A stretch of DNA of 46,026 nt from Solirubrobacterales bacterium (GCA_017882505.1 JADGPJ010000014.1:1-46026); one strand, 5' to 3'; counted from the first letter of the stretch, positions 7,054-14,282 are shown. Program-made: numbers and translations. The notes: a model not told the origin generated them from the sequence alone.

Positions 7054-7878
7054 ATGGCCCAGACTTGCTACCGCCACCCCGACCGCGAGACCGGCGTCTC
7101 CTGCTCTTCCTGCGGGCGGCCGATCTGCCCCGACTGCATGACCCCGACTCCGGTCGGGATGCGGTGCCCGGAGTGCACGCGGCAGCGGACGAAAGTGATT
7201 CGCAACCCGACCGGAACCCCCGGTCAGTTCAGTGCCTTCCCGGCGACCGCCGCTCTGATCGCGATCAACGTCATCGTCTATCTGGTCGAGATCGCTGGTG
7301 GGTCGGGCGGCATCAATAACCCCAGCGGCAAGATCGTCGTCAATCTCGGGCTCTTCGGCCCATTCGTCGCCGAAGGGGAGTGGTACCGGCTGGTGACCAG
7401 CGGGTTCCTCCACGCCAGCCTCTTGCACATCGGCTTCAACATGCTGCTCCTCTTCTTCCTCGGGCGGCTGCTGGAGCCGGCCTTGGGAACGGCGCGCTTC
7501 GTCGCCCTCTACTTCGCCTGTCTGCTCGCCGGATCGTTCGGGGCCCTGGTGCTGGATCCCAACGCCCTCACCCTCGGGGCCTCCGGGGCGATCTTCGGCC
7601 TGGCGGGCGCCACCTTCGTGATCGCTCGCGGACGCGGCATGGACGCTGTCGCGGGCGAGATCGGGTTCCTGATCATCTTCAACCTGGTCTTCAGCTTCAC
7701 CGCCTCCAACATCAGCGTCGGCGGCCATCTCGGCGGCCTCGTGGCGGGGGTCATCTCTGGCCTGGCGATCGTCGCCGGGGAGCGGGGGAGGCTCGGGCGG
7801 AAGAGGCTGCCGGCCGAGCTGCTGCTGATTGCCGCCGTCGGCGCGATCGCCTTCGTCGGCGCCCTGGCCGTCGCTTGA
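7054..7878 (+). CDS. Rhomboid family intramembrane serine protease with N-terminal zinc finger
   Basis: A 274-residue protein. Residues 1-45 form a B-box-like zinc-binding module (CYRHPDRETGVSCSSCGRPICPDCM ... CPEC) in the cytoplasm. Six hydrophobic helices follow. The nucleophile is Ser177 in TLGASGAIFGLAG and the partner is His225 in VGGHLGGLVAG, the Ser-His dyad of rhomboids. The conserved GxxR-type loop after the first helix is replaced by EWYRLVTSGFLHASLLHIGFNM, typical of bacterial members. Rhomboids cleave membrane proteins within or next to the bilayer; the substrate is unknown. It starts at ATG 7054 behind TAGGCT with no Shine-Dalgarno. Confidence 0.95.
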   Translation: MAQTCYRHPDRETGVSCSSCGRPICPDCMTPTPVGMRCPECTRQRTKVIRNPTGTPGQFSAFPATAALIAINVIVYLVEIAGGSGGINNPSGKIVVNLGLFGPFVAEGEWYRLVTSGFLHASLLHIGFNMLLLFFLGRLLEPALGTARFVALYFACLLAGSFGALVLDPNALTLGASGAIFGLAGATFVIARGRGMDAVAGEIGFLIIFNLVFSFTASNISVGGHLGGLVAGVISGLAIVAGERGRLGRKRLPAELLLIAAVGAIAFVGALAVA

Positions 7879-7885
7879 GGCCGGC

Positions 7886-8452
7886 TCAGAATCCGCGAGA
7901 GGGCCTGGAAACCGGCGCCTGCAGCGCGATGAACGCGGTGTTGCCGGGAGGATCCATCAGGTCCGGGTGCAGCAGGTGGCAGAGCAGCTCGACGCCGTCG
8001 ACCAGGCGCGGCCCCGGCTCGCTGAAGGCTGCGGTCGCATCGACCGCGAAGGCCCGGGTGGCGCCAAGGGATGCGATCCGCTCCCAGTGCTCCATCGCCT
8101 GCGCCTCGACGTCCCAAACGGAGCCGGTGGGCATCACGATGACGACTTCGGCACCGAGGCTCGAGAGCTCCCCCCAGCCGACGCTCGCCGGATTCAGCCC
8201 CGGGTCGCCGGCGACGTCCTCGCCACCGGCGATCGAGATCATCTCCGGGATCCAGAAGCCGCTCACCCTGGGCGGGTGGAGACCCTCCAGCGCGATCACG
8301 CGTGGACTGCCCGCCCCGGAGACCGCGGCGCGGATCGTCGCCAGCCGTCCCTCCAGCTCTCCACGCAGTTCGTGGGCGTGCTCTTCCATCCCGGTCGCCT
8401 CACCTAGGAGCACCACCTCTTCGAGCATCTCGCTGAGCGTTGCGACGCGCAT
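7886..8452 (-). pseudogene. 5'-truncated BtuF/TroA-like substrate-binding protein
   Basis: The 188-codon frame matches only the C-terminal lobe of a periplasmic (type III) binding protein of the cobalamin/iron class. It begins at TLSEMLEEVVLLGEATG, the interlobe helix, and continues with PRVIALEGLHPPRVSGFWIPEMI, GGEDV, AEVVIVMPTG and FSEPGPRLVDGVELL. The N-terminal lobe of about 100 residues, and any signal peptide, is missing. The upstream frame does not resemble it and runs into the divergent transporter gene. TATTGA 7 nt before ATG 8452 could still drive expression. It is most likely a gene remnant, less likely a functional one-lobe protein. Confidence 0.7.
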
Positions 8453-8500
8453 TATTTGCTCAATATCGCATCTACGGGAAAAACCGCGAGTATGGGCAGC

Positions 8501-8506
8501 TATATT
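8501..8506 (+). promoter_or_regulatory. -10 element TATATT upstream of the CNNM/CorC gene
   Basis: TATATT stands in a locally AT-rich stretch between the truncated binding-protein gene and the transporter gene. It is 11 nt before ATG 8518, the start of a short ORF overlapping the transporter start. Confidence 0.5.
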
Positions 8507-8517
8507 GCGTTCGCCGA

Positions 8518-8568
8518 ATGGCCGCCGACGACGCTCCAGCCCGAAGTACCGGGCCGCATAGCCGATGA
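8518..8568 (+). CDS. 16-codon upstream ORF (possible leader peptide) of the CNNM/CorC gene
   Basis: ATG 8518 opens a 16-codon frame, MAADDAPARSTGPHSR, ending in TGA at 8566-8568. The stop overlaps the ATG (8565-8567) of the downstream transporter as ATGA. The transporter has no Shine-Dalgarno of its own, so translation of this ORF could feed ribosomes onto it. The Asp- and Pro-containing peptide recalls leader peptides of magnesium transporters such as MgtL, but this comparison is only suggestive. It may be a chance frame. Confidence 0.35.
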   Translation: MAADDAPARSTGPHSR

Positions 8569-9863
8569 GCGTCCTCCTGCTCGTCCTCCTTCTGCTGTTG
8601 ATCGCGATCAACGGCTTCTTCGTCGCTGCCGAGTTCGCGCTGGTGCGCAGCCGCCGTGGCAAGGTCGAGCAGCTGGCCGAGGAAGGCGAATCGGGCGCCG
8701 AGGCGGTGGTCGAGCAGTTGGACAAAATCGAAGAATCGCTCTCGGCTTGTCAGATCGGGGTGACGATCGCCTCGATCGGGATCGGCTTCCTCGGTGAGCC
8801 CTCGCTCTCGAAACTGATCGAGCCGCTCTTCGGCAACCTCTCCCACGGAGCTGCCGCGGCGCTCTCGCTGGCGATCGCCTTCGTCCTCGTCACCGCGGTC
8901 CACATCAGCATCGGCGAGCAGGTGCCGAAGATGCTGGCGATAGCCAACGCGGAGCGGACGGCGCGACGGGTCTCGCGGCCGCTGAACTGGTTCCGGGCCG
9001 CGACCGCCCCGGTGACGAAGGGCCTGAGCTGGTTCTCCAACCGGGTGGTCCGCATCTTCGGTGTCAACCCCGGTGACCTCGAGCAGCGGCACACCGCCGA
9101 GGACCTGAAGCAGATCATCGACAGCTCCAGCATGGGCGGCACCCTCGACCCCGGCGAGGCGGGGATGCTCGGCGGCGTCTTCCACCTGCACGAGCAGGAG
9201 GCGCGCGAGGTGATGACCCCGATCCCCGCCGTGATCACGGTCGACACCTCGGAGTCGGTCGAGTCGGCGCTGCGGCGCTGCGTTACCTCCGGCCACACTC
9301 GCCTGGTCGTGATCGAAGACGAGAACGCCGACCGGGTCAAGGGCATCGTCCACAACAACAGCCTCGCCCGGCTCTACATGAGCGACGGCCCCGAGGCCTC
9401 GATCGCGACGGCGATCCGCGACGCCCTGATCATCCCCGAGACGCGACCGCTCGACGACCTCCTGCATGACCTCCAGGTCCAGCGGACCTCGCTCTCGGTG
9501 GTCGTCGACGAGTACGGGCGGACGGTCGGGATCGTCACCGTCGAGGACATCCTCGAGGAGGTGGTGGGGGAGATCGAGGACGAGACCGACCCCCGCGCCG
9601 CGTCTCTGCGGCGGCTGACCAACGGCGACTGGTTCGTCCGCGGCCACGTCTCGATCGGCGACCTGGCCGACGCCGGGATCGAGCTGCCGGTCGACACCGA
9701 TGCCTACAACTCGGTCGGCGGCTACGTCTTCGGCGAGCTCGGACGGCTGCCCAAGCGCGGCGACTCGATCGTCTCCAACGGCTACACGATCCGGGTCGAG
9801 GCGGTTCGCGAGAACCGCATCGAGGCGGTTCGGATCAGCAGTTCCGTCCGTCCTGCCGCCTAA
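8565..9863 (+). CDS. CNNM/CorC (HlyC) family membrane protein with CBS pair
   Basis: A 432-residue protein. Residues 1-190 are a DUF21/CNNM transmembrane domain (INGFFVAAEFALVRSRRGKVEQL, then ACQIGVTIASIGIGFLGEPSL and HISIGEQVPKMLAI). Residues about 210-335 are two CBS motifs (VMTPIPAVITVDTSESVESALRR ... SLSVVVDEYGRTVGIVTVEDILEEVVGEIEDE). The C-terminal CorC_HlyC domain carries DGDWFVRGHVSIGDL-type sequence. The family is linked to magnesium or other divalent cation export and is often annotated 'hemolysin'. The start ATG 8565 overlaps the stop of a 16-codon ORF. CBS domains usually bind adenine nucleotides and would tune transport. Confidence 0.95.
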   Translation: MSVLLLVLLLLLIAINGFFVAAEFALVRSRRGKVEQLAEEGESGAEAVVEQLDKIEESLSACQIGVTIASIGIGFLGEPSLSKLIEPLFGNLSHGAAAALSLAIAFVLVTAVHISIGEQVPKMLAIANAERTARRVSRPLNWFRAATAPVTKGLSWFSNRVVRIFGVNPGDLEQRHTAEDLKQIIDSSSMGGTLDPGEAGMLGGVFHLHEQEAREVMTPIPAVITVDTSESVESALRRCVTSGHTRLVVIEDENADRVKGIVHNNSLARLYMSDGPEASIATAIRDALIIPETRPLDDLLHDLQVQRTSLSVVVDEYGRTVGIVTVEDILEEVVGEIEDETDPRAASLRRLTNGDWFVRGHVSIGDLADAGIELPVDTDAYNSVGGYVFGELGRLPKRGDSIVSNGYTIRVEAVRENRIEAVRISSSVRPAA

Positions 9864-9907
9864 CTTCTCCGGGCAACCCGCGACCCGCCGAAAGTTGGAG
9901 GTAGCGC

Positions 9908-10165
9908 ATGTGGGTTGTACGCCTGACCGACAAGCAGCTCGAGGTTCTGAGGGCGCTCCTGCGCTCCGAGGAGCATCTCGGCCCGGCGCTGAAAGGCTCG
10001 ATCGAGGCACTCGATCTCGCTCGCTGGGACGAGTTACCGGAAGCCGAACTTCCCTGGGGGGAGATCGAGTCGATCGCCCGCCGCCAGGGGATCTCCGAGG
10101 CCGACGTCATCTGGGACGTCTGCGGGAAGAGAAAGGCGGCTAAGGCGGACCCCCCCCTCGCATAG
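9908..10165 (+). CDS. Small unknown protein with IS-derived C-terminus
   Basis: An 85-residue protein starting at ATG 9908 behind GGAGG. It has an acidic helical body (DKQLEVLRALLRSEEHLGPAL, then WGEIESIARRQGISEADVIWDVC) and no family I recognise. The original gene evidently ended ...KRKAAKAD-stop: the TAG that followed GAC now lies at 11505-11507, on the far side of an insertion sequence. The element inserted exactly before that stop, and its inverted repeat supplies Pro-Pro-Leu-Ala and a new TAG (10163-10165). The protein is thus probably intact with four extra residues. Confidence 0.75.
   Translation: MWVVRLTDKQLEVLRALLRSEEHLGPALKGSIEALDLARWDELPEAELPWGEIESIARRQGISEADVIWDVCGKRKAAKADPPLA
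10143..10150 (+). repeat. Left 8-bp target-site duplication (AGGCGGAC)
   Basis: AGGCGGAC directly abuts the left terminal inverted repeat of the insertion sequence. An identical copy abuts the right end at 11497-11504. Eight base pairs is the length expected for IS256-type transposition. Confidence 0.9.
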
Positions 10166-10174
10166 CGTTGGGCT
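10151..10174 (+). repeat. Left terminal inverted repeat of the IS
   Basis: Bases 10151-10174 (seven C, then TCGCATAGCGTTGGGCT) are the exact reverse complement of 11473-11496. With a one-base gap the match continues for AACT. Confidence 0.95.
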
Positions 10175-10178
10175 TAAC

Positions 10179-11441
10179 TCAGCGCAGTGAAGGGGCGCCC
10201 GCAGGGTCGGTGATCGCCCTCGGGCGCGCGGCTGGACGACCGCCGTTGGCTTCGAGCCACGAGCGGATCGTCTTCGTGTAGCCCTGCACGTCGTCTTGGC
10301 CGTTGACGTGCAGCTGCACGAGCATCAGCAGCCGGTTCAGCCGCTCGCGGTTCTTGAGCGCGTAGCGGCGCGGATAGAGTGCCGCGGTGATCGGCCTGGC
10401 GAGCTGCTCCAGGGCGGAAGCGGTGAGCGGCATGTCCGCCGGACGCTCGGAGGACCGTCCGCGGCGGGCGAACTGCCTTTCGATGATCGGGTCGTTGACG
10501 GCGATCCAGCGATCGAGGCTCTCGTTCTCGGCGGCCCTCGCGGCGCGCACGAAGGCACCCCAGAAGGACGGGCCGGTGAGCGCGCCCTCGGCGCGCTCAC
10601 GGAGTTCTGCCAGCTCCTCGCTGGGGCTGTTTCGTATCTCCTTGGCGAGCAGGCGCTCAAGCGCATGCCGCAGGTGCCACTCGCACTGGTGAAGCTCGGC
10701 GGCGGGCCAGCGTGCCTCGATCGCCCGCAGCATGCCGCCGTGGGCGTCGCAGACGATTCGCTTGGGCTCGCCGGGCAGCGCGCCGAGGAAGGCGCTCCAG
10801 TTGACCGGGTGCGCGCTCGCGAACGCCTCCGCGCGCCAGAGCCGGGGCTTGCCGGCCCGGTAGCCGACGGCGCAGAAGACATCGAAGGCGACGCGGCCGG
10901 CGGGGATCCGCTTGCCCTCGGCGTCCAGGGCGCGGACCCGGAAGGGCAGATGATCGAGCAGCAGCGATCCCTCCGGCGGCCAGAAGGTGGGCTCTTGGGG
11001 CTCAAAGACGACCGGAGCGAAGACCTCGACCCAGTCGGCGACGAGCTGGCCGTGGTCTGACTCGCGCAGCTCGCCGGTCTCGGGGTCGACGCGGAAGCGG
11101 CGGGCGCGGTCGCGGGCAATGCGGGAGGCCTGCATGTAGGTGGCGCCGGCGCCGACCGCCGTGAGCGCCTCGGCGATCCCGCGGGCGACGAAGTGGTAGT
11201 TGCGCGGCGCCTTCGGGCCCTCGTGGCGCTCGAGCTGGCGCTCGCAGTGCTCGCAGTCCTCATGCCAGGCCTCCTCACGGGGCAGGAGCTCGGTGAACGC
11301 GTGCGGCTTGCCTCGCCGCGGCGAGCACTTGTAGCGCTGGCGGCGGTGGCCGGGCTTGCCGTAGGTGCCGTCGAGCTTTACCCGCGAGCCCACGTGCTCA
11401 GACCTCGGGCACTTCACCGTCGCTGCGCTTGATCTCGGCAC
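10179..11441 (-). CDS. IS256/Mutator-type DDE transposase
   Basis: A 420-residue transposase. The N-terminus (VKCPRSEHVGSRVKLDGTYG ... RQRYKC) resembles a zinc-ribbon DNA-binding segment in which one expected Cys is Ser. A first catalytic Asp is likely in SLLLDHLPFRVR. The second is in KRIVCDAHGGMLRAIEARWP, followed by LHQCEWHLRHALERLL, the C-x2-H signature between the second Asp and the Glu of IS256/Mutator transposases. The final Glu is probably in the ARAAENESLDRW region. The start is GTG 11441 or the in-frame GTG 11417. An ATG at 11445 is in another frame. The gene appears intact. Confidence 0.9.
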   Translation of the reverse strand: MPRSSAATVKCPRSEHVGSRVKLDGTYGKPGHRRQRYKCSPRRGKPHAFTELLPREEAWHEDCEHCERQLERHEGPKAPRNYHFVARGIAEALTAVGAGATYMQASRIARDRARRFRVDPETGELRESDHGQLVADWVEVFAPVVFEPQEPTFWPPEGSLLLDHLPFRVRALDAEGKRIPAGRVAFDVFCAVGYRAGKPRLWRAEAFASAHPVNWSAFLGALPGEPKRIVCDAHGGMLRAIEARWPAAELHQCEWHLRHALERLLAKEIRNSPSEELAELRERAEGALTGPSFWGAFVRAARAAENESLDRWIAVNDPIIERQFARRGRSSERPADMPLTASALEQLARPITAALYPRRYALKNRERLNRLLMLVQLHVNGQDDVQGYTKTIRSWLEANGGRPAARPRAITDPAGAPSLR

Positions 11442-11472
11442 TCATCGAGGCTGGCACCAAGGCCGGACAGTT

Positions 11473-11496
11473 AGCCCAACGCTATGCGAGGGGGGG
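11473..11496 (-). repeat. Right terminal inverted repeat of the IS
   Basis: Perfect inverted copy of 10151-10174, ending in seven G residues on the plus strand directly before the right target duplication. Confidence 0.95.
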
Positions 11497-11504
11497 AGGC
11501 GGAC
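11497..11504 (+). repeat. Right 8-bp target-site duplication (AGGCGGAC)
   Basis: Identical to 10143-10150. It is followed at once by TAG (11505-11507), the original stop codon of the interrupted gene. Confidence 0.9.
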
Positions 11505-11516
11505 TAGAAGCGCGCG

Positions 11517-12338
11517 TCAGTCATAGGAGTAGAAGCCGGCCCCCGACTTCCTTCCCAGCTTCTCTTCGCCGATCATCTCGACGATCAGGCCTGGCGGCTT
11601 GTGGGCCGCCTCGCTGGAATCGGCGTAGAGGGCGTCACCGATCGCCTCGGCGACATCGAGCCCGACGAAGTCGAGCAGCGCCAGCGGGCCCATCGGGTGG
11701 CCGGCTCCGAGCTTCATACAGGCGTCGACCTCGCCGGCCTCCATGCCGGTCCGCTCGACCATCCGCACCGCGTCGAAGAGGTACGGGAAGAGCAGTCGGT
11801 TGACGACGAAGCCGGCCTGGTCGGGGACCTCGACCGCGGTCTTTCCCAGCGCCGCGCACCAGGCGAGCGCCTTCTCGCGCGCGCCCTCGGCGCCGTCGGG
11901 GATGCAGACCTCGACCAGCTGCATTCGCGGCACCGGGTTGAAGACGTGGAGGCCGAAGAGCCTCGGGGTCCCGGCGGCGGCGGCGATCTCGGCGATCCCG
12001 AGCGAGGAGGTGGTGGTCGCCAGATCCGCCTTGGGGCAGGCGGCGTCGATCGTCGCCAGCAGCTTCCCCTTGGCCTCGAGCTCCTCGACCACGGCCTCGA
12101 CGACGACGTCGCACTCGGCCAGGTCGGCCGGGTCGGTCGTTACCCGCAGGCGCGAGGGCTCGGCCCCCTCGATCTTGGCGCAGGCTGCGACGACTTTCTC
12201 CTCGGCGCGCCAGGCGGAAGCCTCGCTACGGGCGAGCAGGATCGTCTCCGCGGTGGTGGTCGAGACGGCGGCGAGACCGGTGGCAATTGCCCCGCTCCCC
12301 GCGATCCCCGGACTTTCGTACCCCTGGTGAGTGCTCAT
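11517..12338 (-). CDS. 3-hydroxyacyl-CoA (3-hydroxybutyryl-CoA) dehydrogenase
   Basis: A 273-residue protein, close to the usual 280 or so. The N-terminal NAD domain shows GIAGSGAIATGLA (GxGxxxxG form). CDVVVEAVVEELEAKGKLL and TTTSSLGIAEIA follow, then GLHVFNPVPRMQLVEV, which holds the catalytic His and the associated Glu. The C-terminal helical domain has DQAGFVVNRLLFPYL and GHPMGPLALLDFVGLDVA. The enzyme oxidises L-3-hydroxyacyl-CoA to 3-ketoacyl-CoA in beta-oxidation or butanoate metabolism. It is transcribed divergently from a thiolase, which uses the product, and the shared 94-bp region contains a palindromic operator. Confidence 0.93.
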   Translation of the reverse strand: MSTHQGYESPGIAGSGAIATGLAAVSTTTAETILLARSEASAWRAEEKVVAACAKIEGAEPSRLRVTTDPADLAECDVVVEAVVEELEAKGKLLATIDAACPKADLATTTSSLGIAEIAAAAGTPRLFGLHVFNPVPRMQLVEVCIPDGAEGAREKALAWCAALGKTAVEVPDQAGFVVNRLLFPYLFDAVRMVERTGMEAGEVDACMKLGAGHPMGPLALLDFVGLDVAEAIGDALYADSSEAAHKPPGLIVEMIGEEKLGRKSGAGFYSYD

Positions 12339-12364
12339 TGGCCGGGGTTCCTATCACGCTCCCG

Positions 12365-12370
12365 TAGGAT
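12365..12370 (+). promoter_or_regulatory. Candidate -10 element (TAGGAT) for the thiolase gene
   Basis: TAGGAT would place transcription start near 12377, about 16 bp before a 22-bp palindrome. It is a -10 candidate by resemblance to others in this window; no clear -35 was identified. Confidence 0.4.
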
Positions 12371-12392
12371 CATGAAGCGTGCCTGATAAATC

Positions 12393-12414
12393 CGGCTGAC
12401 TAACCAGTCGGCCG
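12393..12414. promoter_or_regulatory. Palindromic operator, TetR-type, upstream of thiolase
   Basis: A 22-bp imperfect palindrome (8 of 11 half-site positions match) with core TGACTAACCAGTCG at 12397-12410. The same core, TGACTGACCAGTCA, occurs at 23588-23601 upstream of an acyl-CoA dehydrogenase. Position between promoter and start codon fits repression. It sits between divergent 3-hydroxyacyl-CoA dehydrogenase and thiolase genes and may serve both. Confidence 0.65.
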
Positions 12415-12432
12415 ACCAATGGAGGGCTTGAG

Positions 12433-13614
12433 ATGGAGAACGGCAAAGGAAGCTTCGGAGGCCGCGAGGTCGTAATCGTCGAGGCGACTCGGACGCCGAT
12501 CGGCCGCGGTCATCTCGAGAAGGGCTACTACAAGGACCTGCATCCCTCCAACCTGCTCGCCAAGGTCTACGGCGATCTGTTCGAGCGCAGCGGCGTCGAT
12601 CCGGCCGAGACCGGCGACGTTATCGCGGGCTGCGCCCAGCAGTTCGGCGAACAGGGCCTCAACGTCGGCCGCAACGCCTGGCTCGAGGCGGGGCTGCCGG
12701 TGGAGGTGCCGGCGACGACGATCGACCGCCAGTGCGGCTCCGCCCAGCAGGCGGTCAACTTCGCCGCGGCGCTGATCGCCACCGGCGTCCACGACGTCGC
12801 GATCGGCTCCGGCGTCGAGCACATGGGCCACGTCTCCTTCGCCGACGGCTTCGACGTGATCAAGGAGCACGGCTCGCCGTTCTCGCCGGAGCTGCTGGCG
12901 CGCTACGACCTGATCCCGCAGGGCCTCTCGGCCGAGATGATCGCCGACAAATGGGAGATCCCCCGTTCCGAGCTCGACGAAATCGGCCTGCGCTCCCAGC
13001 AGCTCGCCGCCAAGGCCACGGAGGAGGGTCGCTTCGAGCGCGAGATCGTGCCGATGCAGGTCAACGGCGACACCTACATGACCGACCAGGGCCTGCGCGA
13101 GACCACCCTGGAGGGCCTGGCGAACCTGAAGCCGGCCTTCAAGGAGGACGGCAAGGTCACCGCCGGCAACTCCTCGCAGGTTTCCGACGGCGCCGCCGCG
13201 GTGATGCTGATGGCGCGTGAGAAGGCCGACGCGCTGGGGCTGAAGCCGCGGGCGCGGATCTTCGACCAGACCACGGTCGGCGTCGACCCGGTGATCATGC
13301 TGACCGGGCCGATTCCCGCCACCCGGAAGCTGCTCGAGCGCAACGGGATGAAGATGGGCGACATCGACCTGGTCGAGATCAACGAGGCCTTCGCCGCCGT
13401 GCTCGCCGCCTGGCGCCGCGAGCTCGACCCCGACATGGACCGGGTCAACGTCAACGGCGGCGCGATCGCGCTTGGCCACCCGCTCGGTTCGACCGGCGCC
13501 CGGCTGATCACGACCCTCCTGCACGAGCTGGAGCGCACCGACAAGGAGATGGGCCTGGTGACGATGTGCTGCGGTGGCGGTCTCGGGACGGGAACCCTGA
13601 TCCAGAGGATCTGA
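12433..13614 (+). CDS. Acetyl-CoA C-acyltransferase (thiolase)
   Basis: A 393-residue thiolase starting at ATG 12433 with GGAGGG at 12421-12426. The nucleophile is Cys101 in TIDRQCGSAQQAVN. The C-terminal motifs are EINEAFAAV, NVNGGAIALGHPLGSTGAR (catalytic His) and TMCCGGGLGTGTL (second catalytic Cys). It cleaves 3-ketoacyl-CoA to acetyl-CoA and a shortened acyl-CoA, or condenses two acetyl-CoA. The palindromic operator just upstream and the divergent 3-hydroxyacyl-CoA dehydrogenase point to fatty-acid degradation. Glutamate is encoded almost only by GAG here, unlike the next gene. Confidence 0.97.
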   Translation: MENGKGSFGGREVVIVEATRTPIGRGHLEKGYYKDLHPSNLLAKVYGDLFERSGVDPAETGDVIAGCAQQFGEQGLNVGRNAWLEAGLPVEVPATTIDRQCGSAQQAVNFAAALIATGVHDVAIGSGVEHMGHVSFADGFDVIKEHGSPFSPELLARYDLIPQGLSAEMIADKWEIPRSELDEIGLRSQQLAAKATEEGRFEREIVPMQVNGDTYMTDQGLRETTLEGLANLKPAFKEDGKVTAGNSSQVSDGAAAVMLMAREKADALGLKPRARIFDQTTVGVDPVIMLTGPIPATRKLLERNGMKMGDIDLVEINEAFAAVLAAWRRELDPDMDRVNVNGGAIALGHPLGSTGARLITTLLHELERTDKEMGLVTMCCGGGLGTGTLIQRI

Positions 13615-13688
13615 CTCCGTCTGACGACCTCAGATACGGGTAGTTTGCGCGTTCATCAAGTCCAAACACTCGAACTAGGGGAGATCAG

Positions 13689-14174
13689 TTGAGTAAGCGA
13701 CTCATCGCGGTGCTAGCCGGCATCGTCGCCATCGCCGTCATCGCCGCGGGCTGCGGGAGTAGCAGTAGCGGCAGCACCAGCAGCGAAAGCAGTTCTTCGC
13801 TGACCAAGGCCGAATTCATCAAAGCGGCCGACGCGGTCTGCGAAAAGGGCAACGAAAGCATCACCGGCGAAGCCGAAGAATTCGCCGAAGAAAACAACAT
13901 CGACACCGAAAAGCCGACGACGGCTGAGCAGGAAGAAGTCGTCAGCGAAGTCGTCGGACCCGCGATCCGCCAGCAGGCGGAAGACATCAGCGCCCTCGGC
14001 GCGCCGAGCGGCGAAGAGGCAGAAGTGGAAGCGATCGTCGAAGCGGTCGAAGCCGGTGCCGAAGAAGCTGAAGAAGACCCGGGCTCGCTCGTCGAAGGCG
14101 AAGGCGGCGGGCCGTTCGCGGAAGCCAACAAGCTCGCCAAGGCGTACGGGTTGAAGGTCTGCGGCGGGGAATAG
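13689..14174 (+). CDS. Secreted lipoprotein of unknown function, Glu-rich
   Basis: A 161-residue protein starting at TTG 13689 with AGGGGAG a few bases upstream. The N-terminus is a lipoprotein signal (KRLIAVLAGIVAIAVIAAGCGS) with lipobox IAAGC, so the mature protein is anchored by a lipidated Cys. A Ser/Gly linker follows, then an acidic helical domain with a conserved-looking pair of Cys (VCEKGN and LKVCGG). By hand count about 26 of 28 glutamates use GAA, whereas the preceding thiolase gene has about 2 GAA against 30 GAG. It is followed by an intrinsic terminator. I do not recognise the family. Confidence 0.85.
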   Translation: MSKRLIAVLAGIVAIAVIAAGCGSSSSGSTSSESSSSLTKAEFIKAADAVCEKGNESITGEAEEFAEENNIDTEKPTTAEQEEVVSEVVGPAIRQQAEDISALGAPSGEEAEVEAIVEAVEAGAEEAEEDPGSLVEGEGGGPFAEANKLAKAYGLKVCGGE

Positions 14175-14200
14175 CTCCAGCCGCGTCGGAGTTGCGGGAA

Positions 14201-14230
14201 AGGGGCGCCGGGAGGCGCCTCTTTCTCTTT
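14201..14230 (+). terminator. Intrinsic terminator after the lipoprotein gene
   Basis: AGGGGCGCC (14201-14209) pairs with GGCGCCTCT (14214-14222) around the loop GGGA, with one G-T pair. A pyrimidine run TTCTCTTT follows. Confidence 0.75.
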
Positions 14231-14282
14231 CCGAAAGCGCCTTCTGGCTGCCCGGCCAGGCGCCCTATATGCTCCGCGATCG

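Larger units (their letters stand above)
10151..11496 (-). mobile_element. Intact insertion sequence, IS256 family (IS1249-like)
   Basis: The element is 1346 bp long. It is bounded by perfect 24-bp terminal inverted repeats starting with seven C residues, and by identical 8-bp direct repeats. It contains one transposase gene on the minus strand occupying nearly its whole length. Size, repeat length, target duplication and transposase type fit the IS256 family; the N-terminal zinc-finger-like segment suggests the IS1249 branch. Both ends and flanking repeats are undegraded, indicating recent insertion. It landed at the last sense codon of the small gene 9908-10165. Confidence 0.92.

Noticed and set aside
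11400-11445. ATG 11445 as transposase start
   Set aside because: It is out of frame with the zinc ribbon and stops after 15 codons; GTG 11441 or 11417 is in frame.
12372-12386. Four-codon ORF (ATG AAG CGT GCC TGA) after the TAGGAT element before the thiolase
   Set aside because: Too short to support, not coupled to the thiolase start, and the operator explains the region better.
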